Notes: generated from the sequence alone by a model not told the origin. DNA of 64,000 nucleotides from Bifidobacterium longum subsp. infantis ATCC 15697 = JCM 1222 = DSM 20088 (GCF_000269965.1 NC_017219.1:2046001-2110000), one strand, 5' to 3'; shown: positions 37,760 through 46,647, counted from the first letter of the stretch. Numbers and translations: made by a program.

Positions 37760-39191
37760 GGGGATGCGGACGGAAAGTTGGACGCTTGGGCGTCCGGATT
37801 GGAGTCCGCATGTTTTCGATGGAGGATCGGCGCAGGGCCGTTGACCTGTATTTCACGGAGGGCATGACCATCAGGAAGGTCATTGCCGAGCTTGGTTACC
37901 CGTCCGAGGGCGCGCTGGTGAAATGGGTTCGCGAGGACCCGCGTTACACGGGCGCGTGCAGGCGTTCGTATACGCTGGAATGCAAGACGAATGCGGCCAG
38001 ACGCGCGCTCGAGGGCGAGCCCCTCGCCCGCGTGGCGCGCGACGCGGGTTGCACGCCGACGAGCGTGTACCAGTGGATGCGCCGCTACCGGAGCGAGGGG
38101 ATACTGGGACTGATGGACAGGAGAAACGCGCCGATGCCGGCCGAACCGATGCCCGCGGCCGGCGATGACGTGGAGGAGCTGCGCCGGCAGGTGGAGGTCC
38201 TGCGGCTGGAGAACGCGGTGATGCGGGAGACGATCGATGTTTTAAAAGCCGACGACCCGCGCCTCGACCCGTCCATGCTGACGAACAGGGAGAGGACGCG
38301 GGTCGTCGACGCGATCAGGGGTGAATTCGGCCTGGCGGCCTGTCTGAAGGCCGTGGGGCTGAAACGCAGCACCTACTATTACGAGCGCGGCGCGATCGCC
38401 GCGGGCGACAGGTACGCCGTGCTGCGGGCCCGCGTCGCCGGCCTGTTCGAGCAGGGTGGGCGCGCATGGGGATACCGGACCATCCACCGCATGCTGCGCC
38501 TTGACGAGTCCGACCCGATCGTCGTCTCGGAGAAGGTCGTCAGGCGGATCATGCGCGAGGGGGCCATGCGGCCCGTGTACCTGAAGCGGCCGAAGCGGTG
38601 GAGCTCCTACGCCGGCGAGATCGGCGAGGCCCCGGCGAACCTCGTGGAGCGGGACTTCCACGCCGACGCGCCGAACATGCTGTGGGTCACGGACGTCACC
38701 CAGTTCACCATGGACGGGTACAAGTGCTGGCTTTCCCCGGTGGTCGACTGCTTCGACGGGATGGTGGTCTCCTGGACCTTGTCGCGCTCCCCGAACGCCG
38801 ACATGGCGAACCGGATGCTCCTTGACGCGGTCGCCACGCTCAGGGACGGGGAACATCCAATCATCCATTCCGACCGCGGCTGCCACTACCGGTGGGACGA
38901 ATGGATCCGCATCTGCGAGGAGCACGGGCTGATCCGGTCGATGAGCGCCAAGGGATGCAGCCCGGACAACGCGGCCGCCGAGGGGTTCTTCGGCAGGCTC
39001 AAGAACGAGTTATTCTACGGGCGGGACTGGAGGGGCGTGGGCTACGAGGAGTTCCGCGAACGCCTGGCCGCCTACCTGACCCACTACAATGAAACCAGGA
39101 TCAAGAAGTCACTGGACTGGATGAGCCCCGTGCAATACCGCAGAAGTCTTGGACTGGCCGCCTGACCGTCCAAAAAAACATCCGCACCCCC
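37760..39191 (+). mobile_element. IS3-family insertion sequence, copy 1
   Basis: 1432 bp. Imperfect terminal repeats: left GGGGATGCGGACG..., right (reverse) GGGGGTGCGGATG..., both followed by a TTGGACG word. Three-base target duplication GAA at 37757-37759 and 39192-39194. By eye identical to copy 2 at 62540-63971, so movement was recent. Confidence 0.95.
37810..39165 (+). CDS. IS3-family transposase, single-frame OrfAB
   Basis: 451 aa. Two N-terminal helix-turn-helix units (about residues 1-50 and 60-100), a leucine-zipper-like coiled coil (VEELRRQVEVLRLENAVM, about 122-150), then the rve integrase core with D in WVTDVTQF, D in HSDRGCHY and E in AAAEGFFGRLKNE. Most IS3 elements make this protein by -1 frameshifting between orfA and orfB; here the two are in one frame, although a TTTTAAAAG run remains at the old junction. 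ATG 37810 is chosen over 37786 by position of the first HTH. Confidence 0.92.
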   Translation: MFSMEDRRRAVDLYFTEGMTIRKVIAELGYPSEGALVKWVREDPRYTGACRRSYTLECKTNAARRALEGEPLARVARDAGCTPTSVYQWMRRYRSEGILGLMDRRNAPMPAEPMPAAGDDVEELRRQVEVLRLENAVMRETIDVLKADDPRLDPSMLTNRERTRVVDAIRGEFGLAACLKAVGLKRSTYYYERGAIAAGDRYAVLRARVAGLFEQGGRAWGYRTIHRMLRLDESDPIVVSEKVVRRIMREGAMRPVYLKRPKRWSSYAGEIGEAPANLVERDFHADAPNMLWVTDVTQFTMDGYKCWLSPVVDCFDGMVVSWTLSRSPNADMANRMLLDAVATLRDGEHPIIHSDRGCHYRWDEWIRICEEHGLIRSMSAKGCSPDNAAAEGFFGRLKNELFYGRDWRGVGYEEFRERLAAYLTHYNETRIKKSLDWMSPVQYRRSLGLAA

Positions 39192-39315
39192 GAACGCCCG
39201 AATTTTTGCGCACTTTAGTCCGGCCTTGAAATAGAAGCATGGCTCGTGTCCCGCCAACACCAAGCCGACGGAACTCATCAACATGGGTTTCAACCGCGCA
39301 CTCGGCACAATCCAT
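39192..39315 (-). pseudogene. Upstream part of the reading frame interrupted by IS3 copy 1
   Basis: About 41 codons from ATG 39315 run in frame into the kinase remnant once the IS is removed. The sequence (MDCAECAVETHVDEF...) is not a membrane or HAMP segment and I do not recognise it. It shows that the insertion target was one continuous frame. Confidence 0.45.
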
Positions 39316-39324
39316 CTTCTCGCG

Positions 39325-40686
39325 TCACAGACAGTGGGCCATATACAGCGGCAGCTTGATGCGTTCTCCATCCACTTCGAGTTGGCGGGGATGCAGAACG
39401 TATTCCTTGCCCAATCGTTGGGCATACCTTTTGCGGAATTTGTCGAGCGAAGATACGCCGTATCGTTTCGTGGATTTCACTTCAATCGGGCTGATGCGAG
39501 GCTTCATCGCGGCATTATCGTATTCCCGAACGATGAGGAAGTCTATTTCCATGGTTTTCGTGGCATCCGTTCTATCCGAGCGCGAGAAGAAATACAGTTT
39601 GCGCCCATTCGCCCGGAATTGCTGAGCCACCGCATTCTCCACCAGCATCCCTTCGTTGAGCGAGAGTTTATCGAACAGAATATCCCGGTACACATCATCC
39701 GGCGTTGTCTCTCGATCGGCAAACGCCTGCGACACCAGCAAACCGGTATCCGCCATATAGCATTTGAATGAATCGTTATCTTCGTACAATCCCAGTCCCA
39801 CCAAAGGGTCAGTCGAATTACGGCACAGGTTCACCAAGCGGGCGTCTTCCAACCAGAAGAACGCCGAATCGTATTCACGAGATCGAGCACCCTTGTCGAC
39901 CGATGCCAGAGTGAATCGTTTCTCATGCTTGGACAGCTGCCCTGGAATCTGAGCGAAAATGCCCCGCACACGGCCGGCATCGCCATTGGCGAACTTGCCG
40001 ATATCATCACTGTACAGCTGCAGGATGCCACGCTTGATCAAATCCACCTCGCCAAAATCGCGCTGCTCGACATAATCGGCAACCACCTGCGGCATACCGC
40101 CCACCAGCAGATATTCGCGCCACAGCCTCATCCCCCGTTTATGCAGAGCATCGGGCAATGGGACCAGACGCTCGAACGATTTACGAATCGTTTCAGCAAG
40201 CAGCTCCTCCCCCATAGCCCAGCAGAACTCCTCAAAATCGAGCGGCCCCATATCCATTTTCCGTTCCTCGGAGGGAATGACGATATTCGCCACATTCCTC
40301 TTGATGGAGATCAGCGAACCAGTTTCCACATAGTCATATCGGCCATCCGCAACCAGATATTTGACGAGCTCCCTCGCCGCCGGATACCGCTGTACCTCGT
40401 CGAAAATAATCAACGATTCACGCTCATACAGTCTTGTGCGGTAATACGCAGACAACAGCATGAAAAATGTGTCAAAGTCATCACGCTGGTTTTCGAAGAT
40501 GTCGCGAACGTCGCGCGGCAAACGCGCGAAATCGATGAGAATATATGACTTGTACTGAGTGCGGCCGAATTCCTCGACAATGGTACTTTTGCCCACGCGG
40601 CGAGCGCCTTCGATGAGAAGCGACTCACGCCCACCCGCTTTTTGTTTCCATGCGATCAGCTTATCCAGCATCTTGCGCTTCAACAT
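39325..40686 (-). CDS. AAA-family ATPase with DUF4143 C-terminal domain
   Basis: 453 aa. N-terminal AAA_14 domain: Walker A EGARRVGKST (about 24-33), Walker B SLIIFDEVQRYP, and GSLISI sensor region. The C-terminal DUF4143 part ends with a restriction-endonuclease-like core, EIDFLIV...PIEVKSTKR (Asp, Glu-x-Lys), typical of the family. These proteins are common accessory genes of unknown function. ATG 40686 has GAGGTGA seven bases upstream. G+C is visibly lower than in flanking core genes, suggesting transfer. Confidence 0.88.
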   Translation of the reverse strand: MLKRKMLDKLIAWKQKAGGRESLLIEGARRVGKSTIVEEFGRTQYKSYILIDFARLPRDVRDIFENQRDDFDTFFMLLSAYYRTRLYERESLIIFDEVQRYPAARELVKYLVADGRYDYVETGSLISIKRNVANIVIPSEERKMDMGPLDFEEFCWAMGEELLAETIRKSFERLVPLPDALHKRGMRLWREYLLVGGMPQVVADYVEQRDFGEVDLIKRGILQLYSDDIGKFANGDAGRVRGIFAQIPGQLSKHEKRFTLASVDKGARSREYDSAFFWLEDARLVNLCRNSTDPLVGLGLYEDNDSFKCYMADTGLLVSQAFADRETTPDDVYRDILFDKLSLNEGMLVENAVAQQFRANGRKLYFFSRSDRTDATKTMEIDFLIVREYDNAAMKPRISPIEVKSTKRYGVSSLDKFRKRYAQRLGKEYVLHPRQLEVDGERIKLPLYMAHCL

Positions 40687-40701
40687 GAGCAATCACCTCA
40701 T

Positions 40702-40788
40702 TACACGAAAACAACAGTATGGACATATGCTATTTTACACGAAAACAGAAGTATAGAGGTAGCCGATTCTACACGAAAACAACGGTAT
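40702..40788 (-). repeat. Three 19-bp promoter repeats at exact 34-bp period
   Basis: TACACGAAAACAACAGTAT (40702-40720) recurs at 40736-40754 and 40770-40788 with one to three changes. Start-to-start distance is 34 bp both times; the 15-bp spacers are unrelated. The first copy lies right before the ribosome binding site of the ATPase gene. Likely operator sites for a regulator or for the ATPase itself. Confidence 0.88.
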
Positions 40789-40824
40789 AAGGACGCAAGC
40801 CGAATCGGCTCACCCCCAATCCCC

Positions 40825-40950
40825 CCCCCCATCACACCGGAGGCCTGTTTGATTGTGCGATTTTGTGCGAATGGCTCACACGGTTCTTGGTGAGAACCGT
40901 TCGCTGCGTACCTGACCCTAGAACCGGATCAGCGCCTTGATGACTTTGCG
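40825..40950. repeat. Left 126-bp direct repeat (adh 3'-end copy)
   Basis: Matches 46522-46647 with four mismatches. Includes the last ten codons and stop of an alcohol dehydrogenase (complement of 40921-40950) and its terminator hairpin ACGGTTCT-loop-AGAACCGT (40880-40900). No adh body follows; instead the transporter module begins. A run of ten C (40821-40830) overlaps its left edge. Confidence 0.93.
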
Positions 40951-41087
40951 AAAGAAGTTCGGCATTCCGTTCCGAATTGTTTGACGATTAGATCAGCCGA
41001 TGTGTTATTCCACTGTGATACGGTGTCGATCACCGGCAATCTTCGGATTGGCACGGAGATTCCTGCAGAGCTGATTCCTATAGTCAT
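40929..41087 (-). CDS. Small 52-aa ORF downstream of the FtsX permease
   Basis: ATG 41087 lies 17 nt after the permease stop and is preceded by AGAGGA with four to five bases spacing, so it would be translated as the last cistron of the TetR-ATPase-permease unit. The peptide (MTIGISSAGISVPIRRLPV...) has one Cys, no membrane helix and no family I recognise. Its last seven codons come from the left direct repeat, so the original C terminus may have been replaced. Confidence 0.5.
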   Translation of the reverse strand: MTIGISSAGISVPIRRLPVIDTVSQWNNTSADLIVKQFGTECRTSFAKSSRR

Positions 41088-41104
41088 AGATTCCTCTTTT
41101 CTTA

Positions 41105-43414
41105 CTATTCGACGCTTTTCAGCGCGGACGAGAGATCGATGTTGGCGATTCGTTTCGCGATGACGAGTTCGATAATCAGCATGTTGCATAACACGAACAG
41201 GGCCGACAACGCGATGTATGGTGTGGGAAGATATGCGAAAAATTGCGCGTCCTTGGAATCGGCGACGGACACATATGCGTTCAGGAAGCCTATGCCCAGG
41301 GGGATGCCGAGGGTTGTGCCCAGAATCCAAGTGACGAAGCTGTCTTTGAGCATGATGGACCGGATTTCCTTGATGTGGAAGCCGAGCACTCGCATGGTTG
41401 CGTATTCCCGGTATCGTTCGGTGTAGTTCAGTGTGCCGATGCTGTACAGGATGAACCATTCCAGCAGTACCGCGAAAACCATCAGCAATGTCAGGATGCT
41501 TTGGAAGGTGTCCAGCACTTTGTTGGCCTGCGCCTTGTCCCATGCGAGGGAGTCCACCCGCTGCACCGCCGGATGGTTATCAACGGAACTGGGCACGCGG
41601 CCATTGACCATGATGCTGGTGGGGTGGAACGTTTCGCCGAGGTTCTTCCAATATGCTGAACTGAGGTATATGCCTTGCGGGCTGCTGACGCGCACGATGT
41701 CGATAACGGTCATGATGACCGGTTCTGACATGCTGGCCGAGTCGACGCTAATAGTGTCGCCACTGGTGACTCCGAGAGCTTTCGACAGTCCTTCAGAAAT
41801 GTACGCACCATCGGTTTGCGTAGTGATTGGCATAGATTCGCGCTTGTCGTCACGTGCCGTGAGGAATATGCCGGGTGTGGCGATGGACATGACGGATGAC
41901 TGTTCGTGATGCGCCGTTGTAACAGTGATGGGCAGTTGTTCGAGGCTTTGCGCGTTATCCGGCAAGCCGCTCATGATTGTGTCGTAATCTGTGTCGGTAT
42001 ATCCGTTGGCAAGCTGGATTTGCCGACCGTAGCGGAATACGTCGCCATATGTCATATCGTTGGTGGCGGTGAGCGAGAGACGCACACCGAAGCTTGCCAT
42101 CACCAGAACGGTCGCGCCGATAATCGCCACGACGGAGATGCCTTCTTTGACCATGGAACGTGATTTATCCCGCATGATCCAGTGCCATTGCCAGTGTTGT
42201 TGGCTGTCGCGGCGCGGGTTGCGCGGTGTTGATCGCATGGTGCCGACGCCGCGCATGGTGTTCGTGTCTAGGATCATGGCGGGCGTCAGGCGGGTGATGC
42301 GGAATGCTGGAATGATGGAGGCGATGCTGCTGACGATGATGATGCCTAGCATCATGAGCCAGCTGGCGTTGTCGATGCGGACCTGCCAATGGGGAAGATT
42401 GAACAGGAACCGTTGTTTGTCCAGAAACAGCCGTCCCAGAAGCGCGGGTCCGAGGAACAGGCCGAGGAGGGCGCTGGGAAGCGTTGCGATAATCGCATAT
42501 ATCTGATATCCGAAGATCAGGGCGCTGCGAGATATGCCCAGCGCTCTCATCAGTCCCAATGAGCTGCGCTGGCTGTTGACCAGTCGGCTGATAGTGGTGA
42601 TGGTGGTCAGCGTCACCAATACAATCATCAACGTGGAGAACATGTACGACATGCGATACATGCTCGCGGTTTTGGCTTGGAACTTCGAAATCTCGGTTCT
42701 GGCGTCGCGGCCTTGCACGCTGACGGCTGCGTTGCCTAGCGTGTCTCGAACGGAACGGGCGATGCAGCCGGTATCGCAGCCAGGTTCGGCTTTGACCGCT
42801 ATGCTGTTGATGCGGTCCAAAGTCACGGGCAGCGATGCACGATTAGTGTATGCGTACCCGTAGTGGTCGTGATTCGCCACCATGTCGTTCATTGGGCTGG
42901 TGTAGCCGATGTACTCCGGACTGGCGATGAGGCCCCGTACAGTCAATGCGATCGGGGACTTGTTTACATTGATGGTGACTGTATCCCCGGTGCTGATGTG
43001 ATTGGCGTCGGCGAAGTTCTTGTCAATCCAGATGGAGTTCTTTTTCTTAGTGTCGAATTGTTCGCCGTCATTGACGAGTGGGCGGGACACTTCGTTGGAG
43101 TCTTTGAGGTTGACGGTGAGCAGCTTGTTCGCTCCGCTACGTTTCATCGAGGCGGTGACGATCAGCGATCCGTCGGCATGCGACACGTGCTTGGCATTGT
43201 TGACTTCATCGGTGAGCGTCGCACCTGCGGATCGCACGCTCACCCACGCATCGGCCAAGTTGGTTTGCATAGACCATCGTTCGAATTCGTAGCTCATGCC
43301 GTGGGCCGCAGACAACAGTCCTGAGAAAACGAATAGGGTAAGGAACACGAGCACTGCTATGGCGCTTAGGGACATTGCGTTGGTTCTGCAATCCCTCAGT
43401 ATTTTCTTGAGCAT
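41105..43414 (-). CDS. ABC transporter permease, FtsX type
   Basis: 769 aa, double FtsX layout: membrane helix at about residues 15-38, extracellular domain to about 250, three helices to about 380, a second half with helix near 425, extracellular domain (about 450-630) and three helices at the C terminus (ending at TGA/TAG 41105). Resembles permeases that export or release peptides and lipids or resist antimicrobial peptides. Nine nt downstream of its ATPase gene. Lower G+C than core genes. Confidence 0.9.
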   Translation of the reverse strand: MLKKILRDCRTNAMSLSAIAVLVFLTLFVFSGLLSAAHGMSYEFERWSMQTNLADAWVSVRSAGATLTDEVNNAKHVSHADGSLIVTASMKRSGANKLLTVNLKDSNEVSRPLVNDGEQFDTKKKNSIWIDKNFADANHISTGDTVTINVNKSPIALTVRGLIASPEYIGYTSPMNDMVANHDHYGYAYTNRASLPVTLDRINSIAVKAEPGCDTGCIARSVRDTLGNAAVSVQGRDARTEISKFQAKTASMYRMSYMFSTLMIVLVTLTTITTISRLVNSQRSSLGLMRALGISRSALIFGYQIYAIIATLPSALLGLFLGPALLGRLFLDKQRFLFNLPHWQVRIDNASWLMMLGIIIVSSIASIIPAFRITRLTPAMILDTNTMRGVGTMRSTPRNPRRDSQQHWQWHWIMRDKSRSMVKEGISVVAIIGATVLVMASFGVRLSLTATNDMTYGDVFRYGRQIQLANGYTDTDYDTIMSGLPDNAQSLEQLPITVTTAHHEQSSVMSIATPGIFLTARDDKRESMPITTQTDGAYISEGLSKALGVTSGDTISVDSASMSEPVIMTVIDIVRVSSPQGIYLSSAYWKNLGETFHPTSIMVNGRVPSSVDNHPAVQRVDSLAWDKAQANKVLDTFQSILTLLMVFAVLLEWFILYSIGTLNYTERYREYATMRVLGFHIKEIRSIMLKDSFVTWILGTTLGIPLGIGFLNAYVSVADSKDAQFFAYLPTPYIALSALFVLCNMLIIELVIAKRIANIDLSSALKSVE

Positions 43415-43423
43415 AGAAGACGC

Positions 43424-44125
43424 CTACCACTGGATTTGGGTAATGGATTCCGGATTGTTGTTTCGCTGCACGGATTCGGTTTTGCCGTCTTTGATGGTGA
43501 CGACCACATCGGCGATTCGCACAATCGATGAATTATGCGTTACCACAATCACGGTTTTGCGGTATTGGCGAGACATCCGCATCAGAAGTTTTAGGACCGA
43601 CTGTCCGGTTTTGGAATCCAACGCGCCTGTAGGTTCGTCGCACAGCAGCAGCTGCGGGTTCTTGCACAGGGCTCGCGCAATGGCCACACGTTGGAGCTGG
43701 CCGCCGGACAATTCTTGTGGGAAGGCATGGATTTTCTCGCCGAGACCAACGTCGGAGAGGACGGCTTGCGGATCGAAATTCTTTCCGCCGAAGCGTGCGA
43801 CCATTTCCACATTTTCTAGAATGGTGAGGTTGGGGATGATGTTATAGAATTGGAACACAAAGCCGATGGAGTTGCGGCGATACTGTGTCAAGGCGCGTTC
43901 CCTCATGTCGGATATATCAGTGCCATCGACTGTGATGGAACCTGATGTGGGTGAGTCCATGCCGCCCAACATGTTGAGCAGCGTGGACTTTCCCGCGCCG
44001 CTCTGCCCAAGGACCACACAGAAATCACCCTCGTCGAGGGAGAAGCTGACATGATCCAAGGCCATAGTCTGCACGTCATTGCTGTTGTATTGTTTAGTCA
44101 GATTGATGACGTCAATGAACGACAT
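43424..44125 (-). CDS. ABC transporter ATPase, MacB/LolD type
   Basis: 233 aa. Walker A LGQSGAGKSTLLN (about 38-50), Q loop FVFQFYN, signature LSGGQLQRVAIARAL, Walker B LLLCDEPTGALD, H loop VVTHNSSI. Partner of the FtsX permease. ATG 44125 lies inside the tetR 3' end (28-nt overlap) with AAGGAG upstream, so the three genes form one operon. Confidence 0.94.
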   Translation of the reverse strand: MSFIDVINLTKQYNSNDVQTMALDHVSFSLDEGDFCVVLGQSGAGKSTLLNMLGGMDSPTSGSITVDGTDISDMRERALTQYRRNSIGFVFQFYNIIPNLTILENVEMVARFGGKNFDPQAVLSDVGLGEKIHAFPQELSGGQLQRVAIARALCKNPQLLLCDEPTGALDSKTGQSVLKLLMRMSRQYRKTVIVVTHNSSIVRIADVVVTIKDGKTESVQRNNNPESITQIQW

Positions 44126-44721
44126 GGTGTTTCTCCTTGCATAAGCTTTAGGATCCCGACTAGCAGTCGCTTGATGGACTGGAAGGTCGGCGTATCCGGT
44201 ATGGTGTCGGGATTCGCAAATTTCTCACGCAGTATGCCGTTGAGCCCGTATACGATGAAGCATGACAGCTCATGCACATCCACCGCGGCCTCACGCGACG
44301 CGACGCCTTTCCTTTCCAGCAATTCGTTAATGATGTGTTCCGCCATAGGAATCTCTTCCGTCATCATGGTCATGCTGATGGTATCTAGAATCTGCTTGTT
44401 ATCACCATGGTCCAGAAGATTGCGATACCTGTTGAAGTCGCATTCCACTGATTCGATGAGACGGTCAATCTTCCGTTCGGGATCGAGTGTTTCGTCGCGT
44501 ACGATGCTCCATCGCTGGTCTAACTGCTGCTTGACGATGTGCTGCATGGCCGCTTCGTAGATATCCTGCTTTGACGCGAAATAGTAATAGAACAGGCCGG
44601 GGCCCGACGCGTCAGCCTCCTGAATGATGCTCCGGACGGACAGGCCTTCATACCCTTTCTCCAAAAGCATGCGTGAAGCTATGTCAATCATCTGCTCTTT
44701 GCGTTTGTCGTACTTAAGCAT
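44098..44721 (-). CDS. TetR-family repressor
   Basis: 207 aa. HTH in residues about 8-55: MIDIASRMLLEKGYEG, SVRSIIQEADASGPGLFYYYFASKQDIY. The rest is the helical ligand and dimer domain. GGGAG precedes ATG 44721. The dyad at 44747-44761 between -26 and -40 is the likely operator, so it probably represses its own operon and the exporter until a ligand binds. Confidence 0.92.
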   Translation of the reverse strand: MLKYDKRKEQMIDIASRMLLEKGYEGLSVRSIIQEADASGPGLFYYYFASKQDIYEAAMQHIVKQQLDQRWSIVRDETLDPERKIDRLIESVECDFNRYRNLLDHGDNKQILDTISMTMMTEEIPMAEHIINELLERKGVASREAAVDVHELSCFIVYGLNGILREKFANPDTIPDTPTFQSIKRLLVGILKLMQGETPCRSLTSSI

Positions 44722-44746
44722 CCAAGCTCCCTGTCCCGCACATTAA

Positions 44747-44761
44747 TTGAACGATGTTCAA
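44747..44761 (-). promoter_or_regulatory. TetR operator
   Basis: Perfect dyad TTGAAC-GAT-GTTCAA, 25 bp upstream of the tetR start. TGAAC-n3-GTTCA is a common TetR-family site. Confidence 0.78.
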
Positions 44762-45044
44762 AAACACTACTACGGCACCACAGTCACGTCAACGCATTGG
44801 CTTTATTTCACGCCCTTCTCTCCGCTGTCAGCGTAAATAGAGATGGAAATCGGCGACCGCTGCACAAGCCGAGAGGTGATCCAGCAACCACCGATTATCT
44901 TCCGCGCATTCATCGCAACAGTTCCCGACAGTGGGCGCACGAGCAAGAGACACGCTACGAGCCACCCCCTCTAGGCCGCTCCGCGTGCCAGCGTCCTGTA
45001 ACGACGAACGGCTCGACGTCCAACATTCCCATTACGCGACTGCC

Positions 45045-45110
45045 GTCTCACCTTCGCCTACAAACAGTCCACTGGACTGACTGCTTCACGGCTCAATCGT
45101 CTGAGGAGAC
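45045..45110. repeat. Intergenic palindrome (AAACAGTCCA-type)
   Basis: Dyad core AAACAGTCCACTGGACTG at 45062-45079. Flanks match the reverse complement of the element at 16262-16300 over about 55 bp with scattered changes. The remainder of 44762-45186 shows no gene that I recognise. Confidence 0.78.
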
Positions 45111-45186
45111 AGCTCGCCCATTATGGACAATGAATCAACGTCCTCTGGCTTTCGTTCATGTCCGTGGCCGTTATCCACAGGCCGTC

Positions 45187-45402
45187 CTACGTAAGCCCGT
45201 AGCGTTCGCGCAGCATGTCGAACGCGTGCAGGCCCTCGCGCATCGCTGCCCGGTATTCGTCGTCGTCCGCCGCGCTGTTGAGGTTGGCGGCGATGGCGAA
45301 CGCTTCGGATACGAGGCGTTCCATGTCGTGCGTGGACAGATTCTCCGGGTGTCTTTCTCGTCCGTCATCGAGGAAGGGCGGGTGGTTCTCCATCGCGGCG
45401 CG
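45187..45402 (-). pseudogene. C-terminal remnant of an unrecognised gene
   Basis: A minus-strand frame ending at 45187 reads like a real acidic protein tail (ENHPPFLDDGRERHPE..., REGLHAFDMLRERYGLT). Its upstream end is cut where the IS110 remnant starts. No family recognised; no start codon with a ribosome binding site. Confidence 0.4.
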
Positions 45403-45429
45403 CCATTCCTGGACGGCGAGGCTGCGGCG

Positions 45430-46407
45430 CGGGACATGGGGATCGCGGTCGCCTACCTGCCCGGCACGGCCATGCGCAGGACCGCACAGCTGTTGCCCGG
45501 GGACGCGAAGACCGACCGCAGGGACGCGCATGTGATCGCGTGGGCCGCGCTCAAACTGCCCGAGACGCTCAGGGACGCGGGAAGCGACGACGAGACCCTC
45601 GCCGCACTGAGAATGCTCGCCGGCCACGACGAGGACCTCGCCCACGAATCCACGCGCCACGTCAACCGCCTGCGGAGCCTGCTCCTGCAGACCCACCCCA
45701 CGTTCGAACGCGTCCTGAAAGGGGAACGCGCCACCCGCGACGCGACGCTCGCGCTGCTCGAACGGTACGGCGGCCCCGCGGGCATGGAACGGGTCGGGAT
45801 CGAGGACGTGAAGGACTGGGCCGGGTCCAACGGGCTTCGCGCCGGCCGCATCATCGACGACATGTTCAAGGCCATCGGCGAGCAGACCGTCACCGTGCCC
45901 GGCACCGGCATGGCCGAGACCATCATCCCCTCCATCGCCCGCGACATCAAGGCCATCAAGGACCGGCGGCGCGAGGTCGGGCGCCAGGTCGAGAAGCTCC
46001 TGGAGGACCACCCTCTTCTCACGGTCCCGGCGTCGATGCCCGGGATAGGCGTCAGGACCGCAAGTAACATCCTGCTCGGCATCGGCGGCGACATCGCCAA
46101 CTTCAAAAGCGCGGCCCACCTGGCCGCCTACGCCGGCATCGCACCGGTCACCGGCCAGTCCGGCACCAGCATCAAGGGCGAGAGACCGGCAAGGGGCGGC
46201 AACAAACGACTCAAGAACGCGCTATGGCAGTCCTCGTTCGTCGTCAGCACCAAACACCCGCCCTCCATCGCCTATTACAAACGCAAACGCGAACAAGGCA
46301 AACACCACAACGCCGCCGTCATCTGCCTCGCCCGACGCCGATGCGACGTGATCTACAGCATGCTCAAGAACGGCGCCCTCTACCAGGGACCAGCCCTCGC
46401 CGCCTGA
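45430..46407 (+). pseudogene. IS110-family transposase lacking its N terminus
   Basis: The frame carries the middle and C-terminal IS110 parts: AKTDRRDAHVIA (last acidic residues of the DEDD site), a helical linker, and the Transposase_20 domain MPGIGVRTASNIL...GIAPVTGQSGTSIKGERPARGG with the catalytic Ser. The first about 70 residues with the first Asp are missing, replaced by unrelated DNA, so it should be inactive. Confidence 0.88.
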
Positions 46408-46521
46408 ACCGGGCCACACGGGAAAAGACGCCGGACGCCACCGGCAGGGCGAAGCACGCCCACGACAACCAACCGGAAACCAAAACGCCAGCCCTACAGA
46501 GTTGACAAAAACATAGGAACA
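46408..46521 (+). mobile_element. Right end of the IS110 remnant
   Basis: Non-coding tail after the transposase. It ends in TTGACAAAAACATAGGAAC (46502-46520), which resembles the right end of the complete IS110 element (TTGACAATGTATAGGAGCA, complement of 58640-58658). The direct repeat of the island begins right after. Confidence 0.65.
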
Positions 46522-46647
46522 CCCCCCATCACACCGTCGGCCTGTTTGATTGTGCGATTTTGTGCGAATGGCTCACACGGTTCTTGGTGAGAACCGTTCG
46601 CTGCGTACCTAACCCTAGAACCGGATCAGCGCCTTGATGACCTTGCG
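46522..46647. repeat. Right 126-bp direct repeat
   Basis: Matches 40825-40950. Contains the adh stop and terminator hairpin (46577-46597). Offset between copies is 5697 bp; the DNA between them holds the small ORF, ABC transporter, tetR and IS110 remnant. Confidence 0.93.

Noticed and set aside
40702-40788. Possible mini CRISPR array
   Set aside because: Only three imperfect 19-mers with 15-bp spacers and no cas genes; placement at a promoter fits operator sites.
44797-45429. N-terminal extension of the IS110 frame by about 210 codons
   Set aside because: Runs through the palindromic repeat and an opposite-strand remnant; no homology to transposases before about 45430.
40825-46647. Prophage or ICE with tRNA attachment site
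   Set aside because: No tRNA, integrase, phage structural or conjugation genes were found between the repeats.
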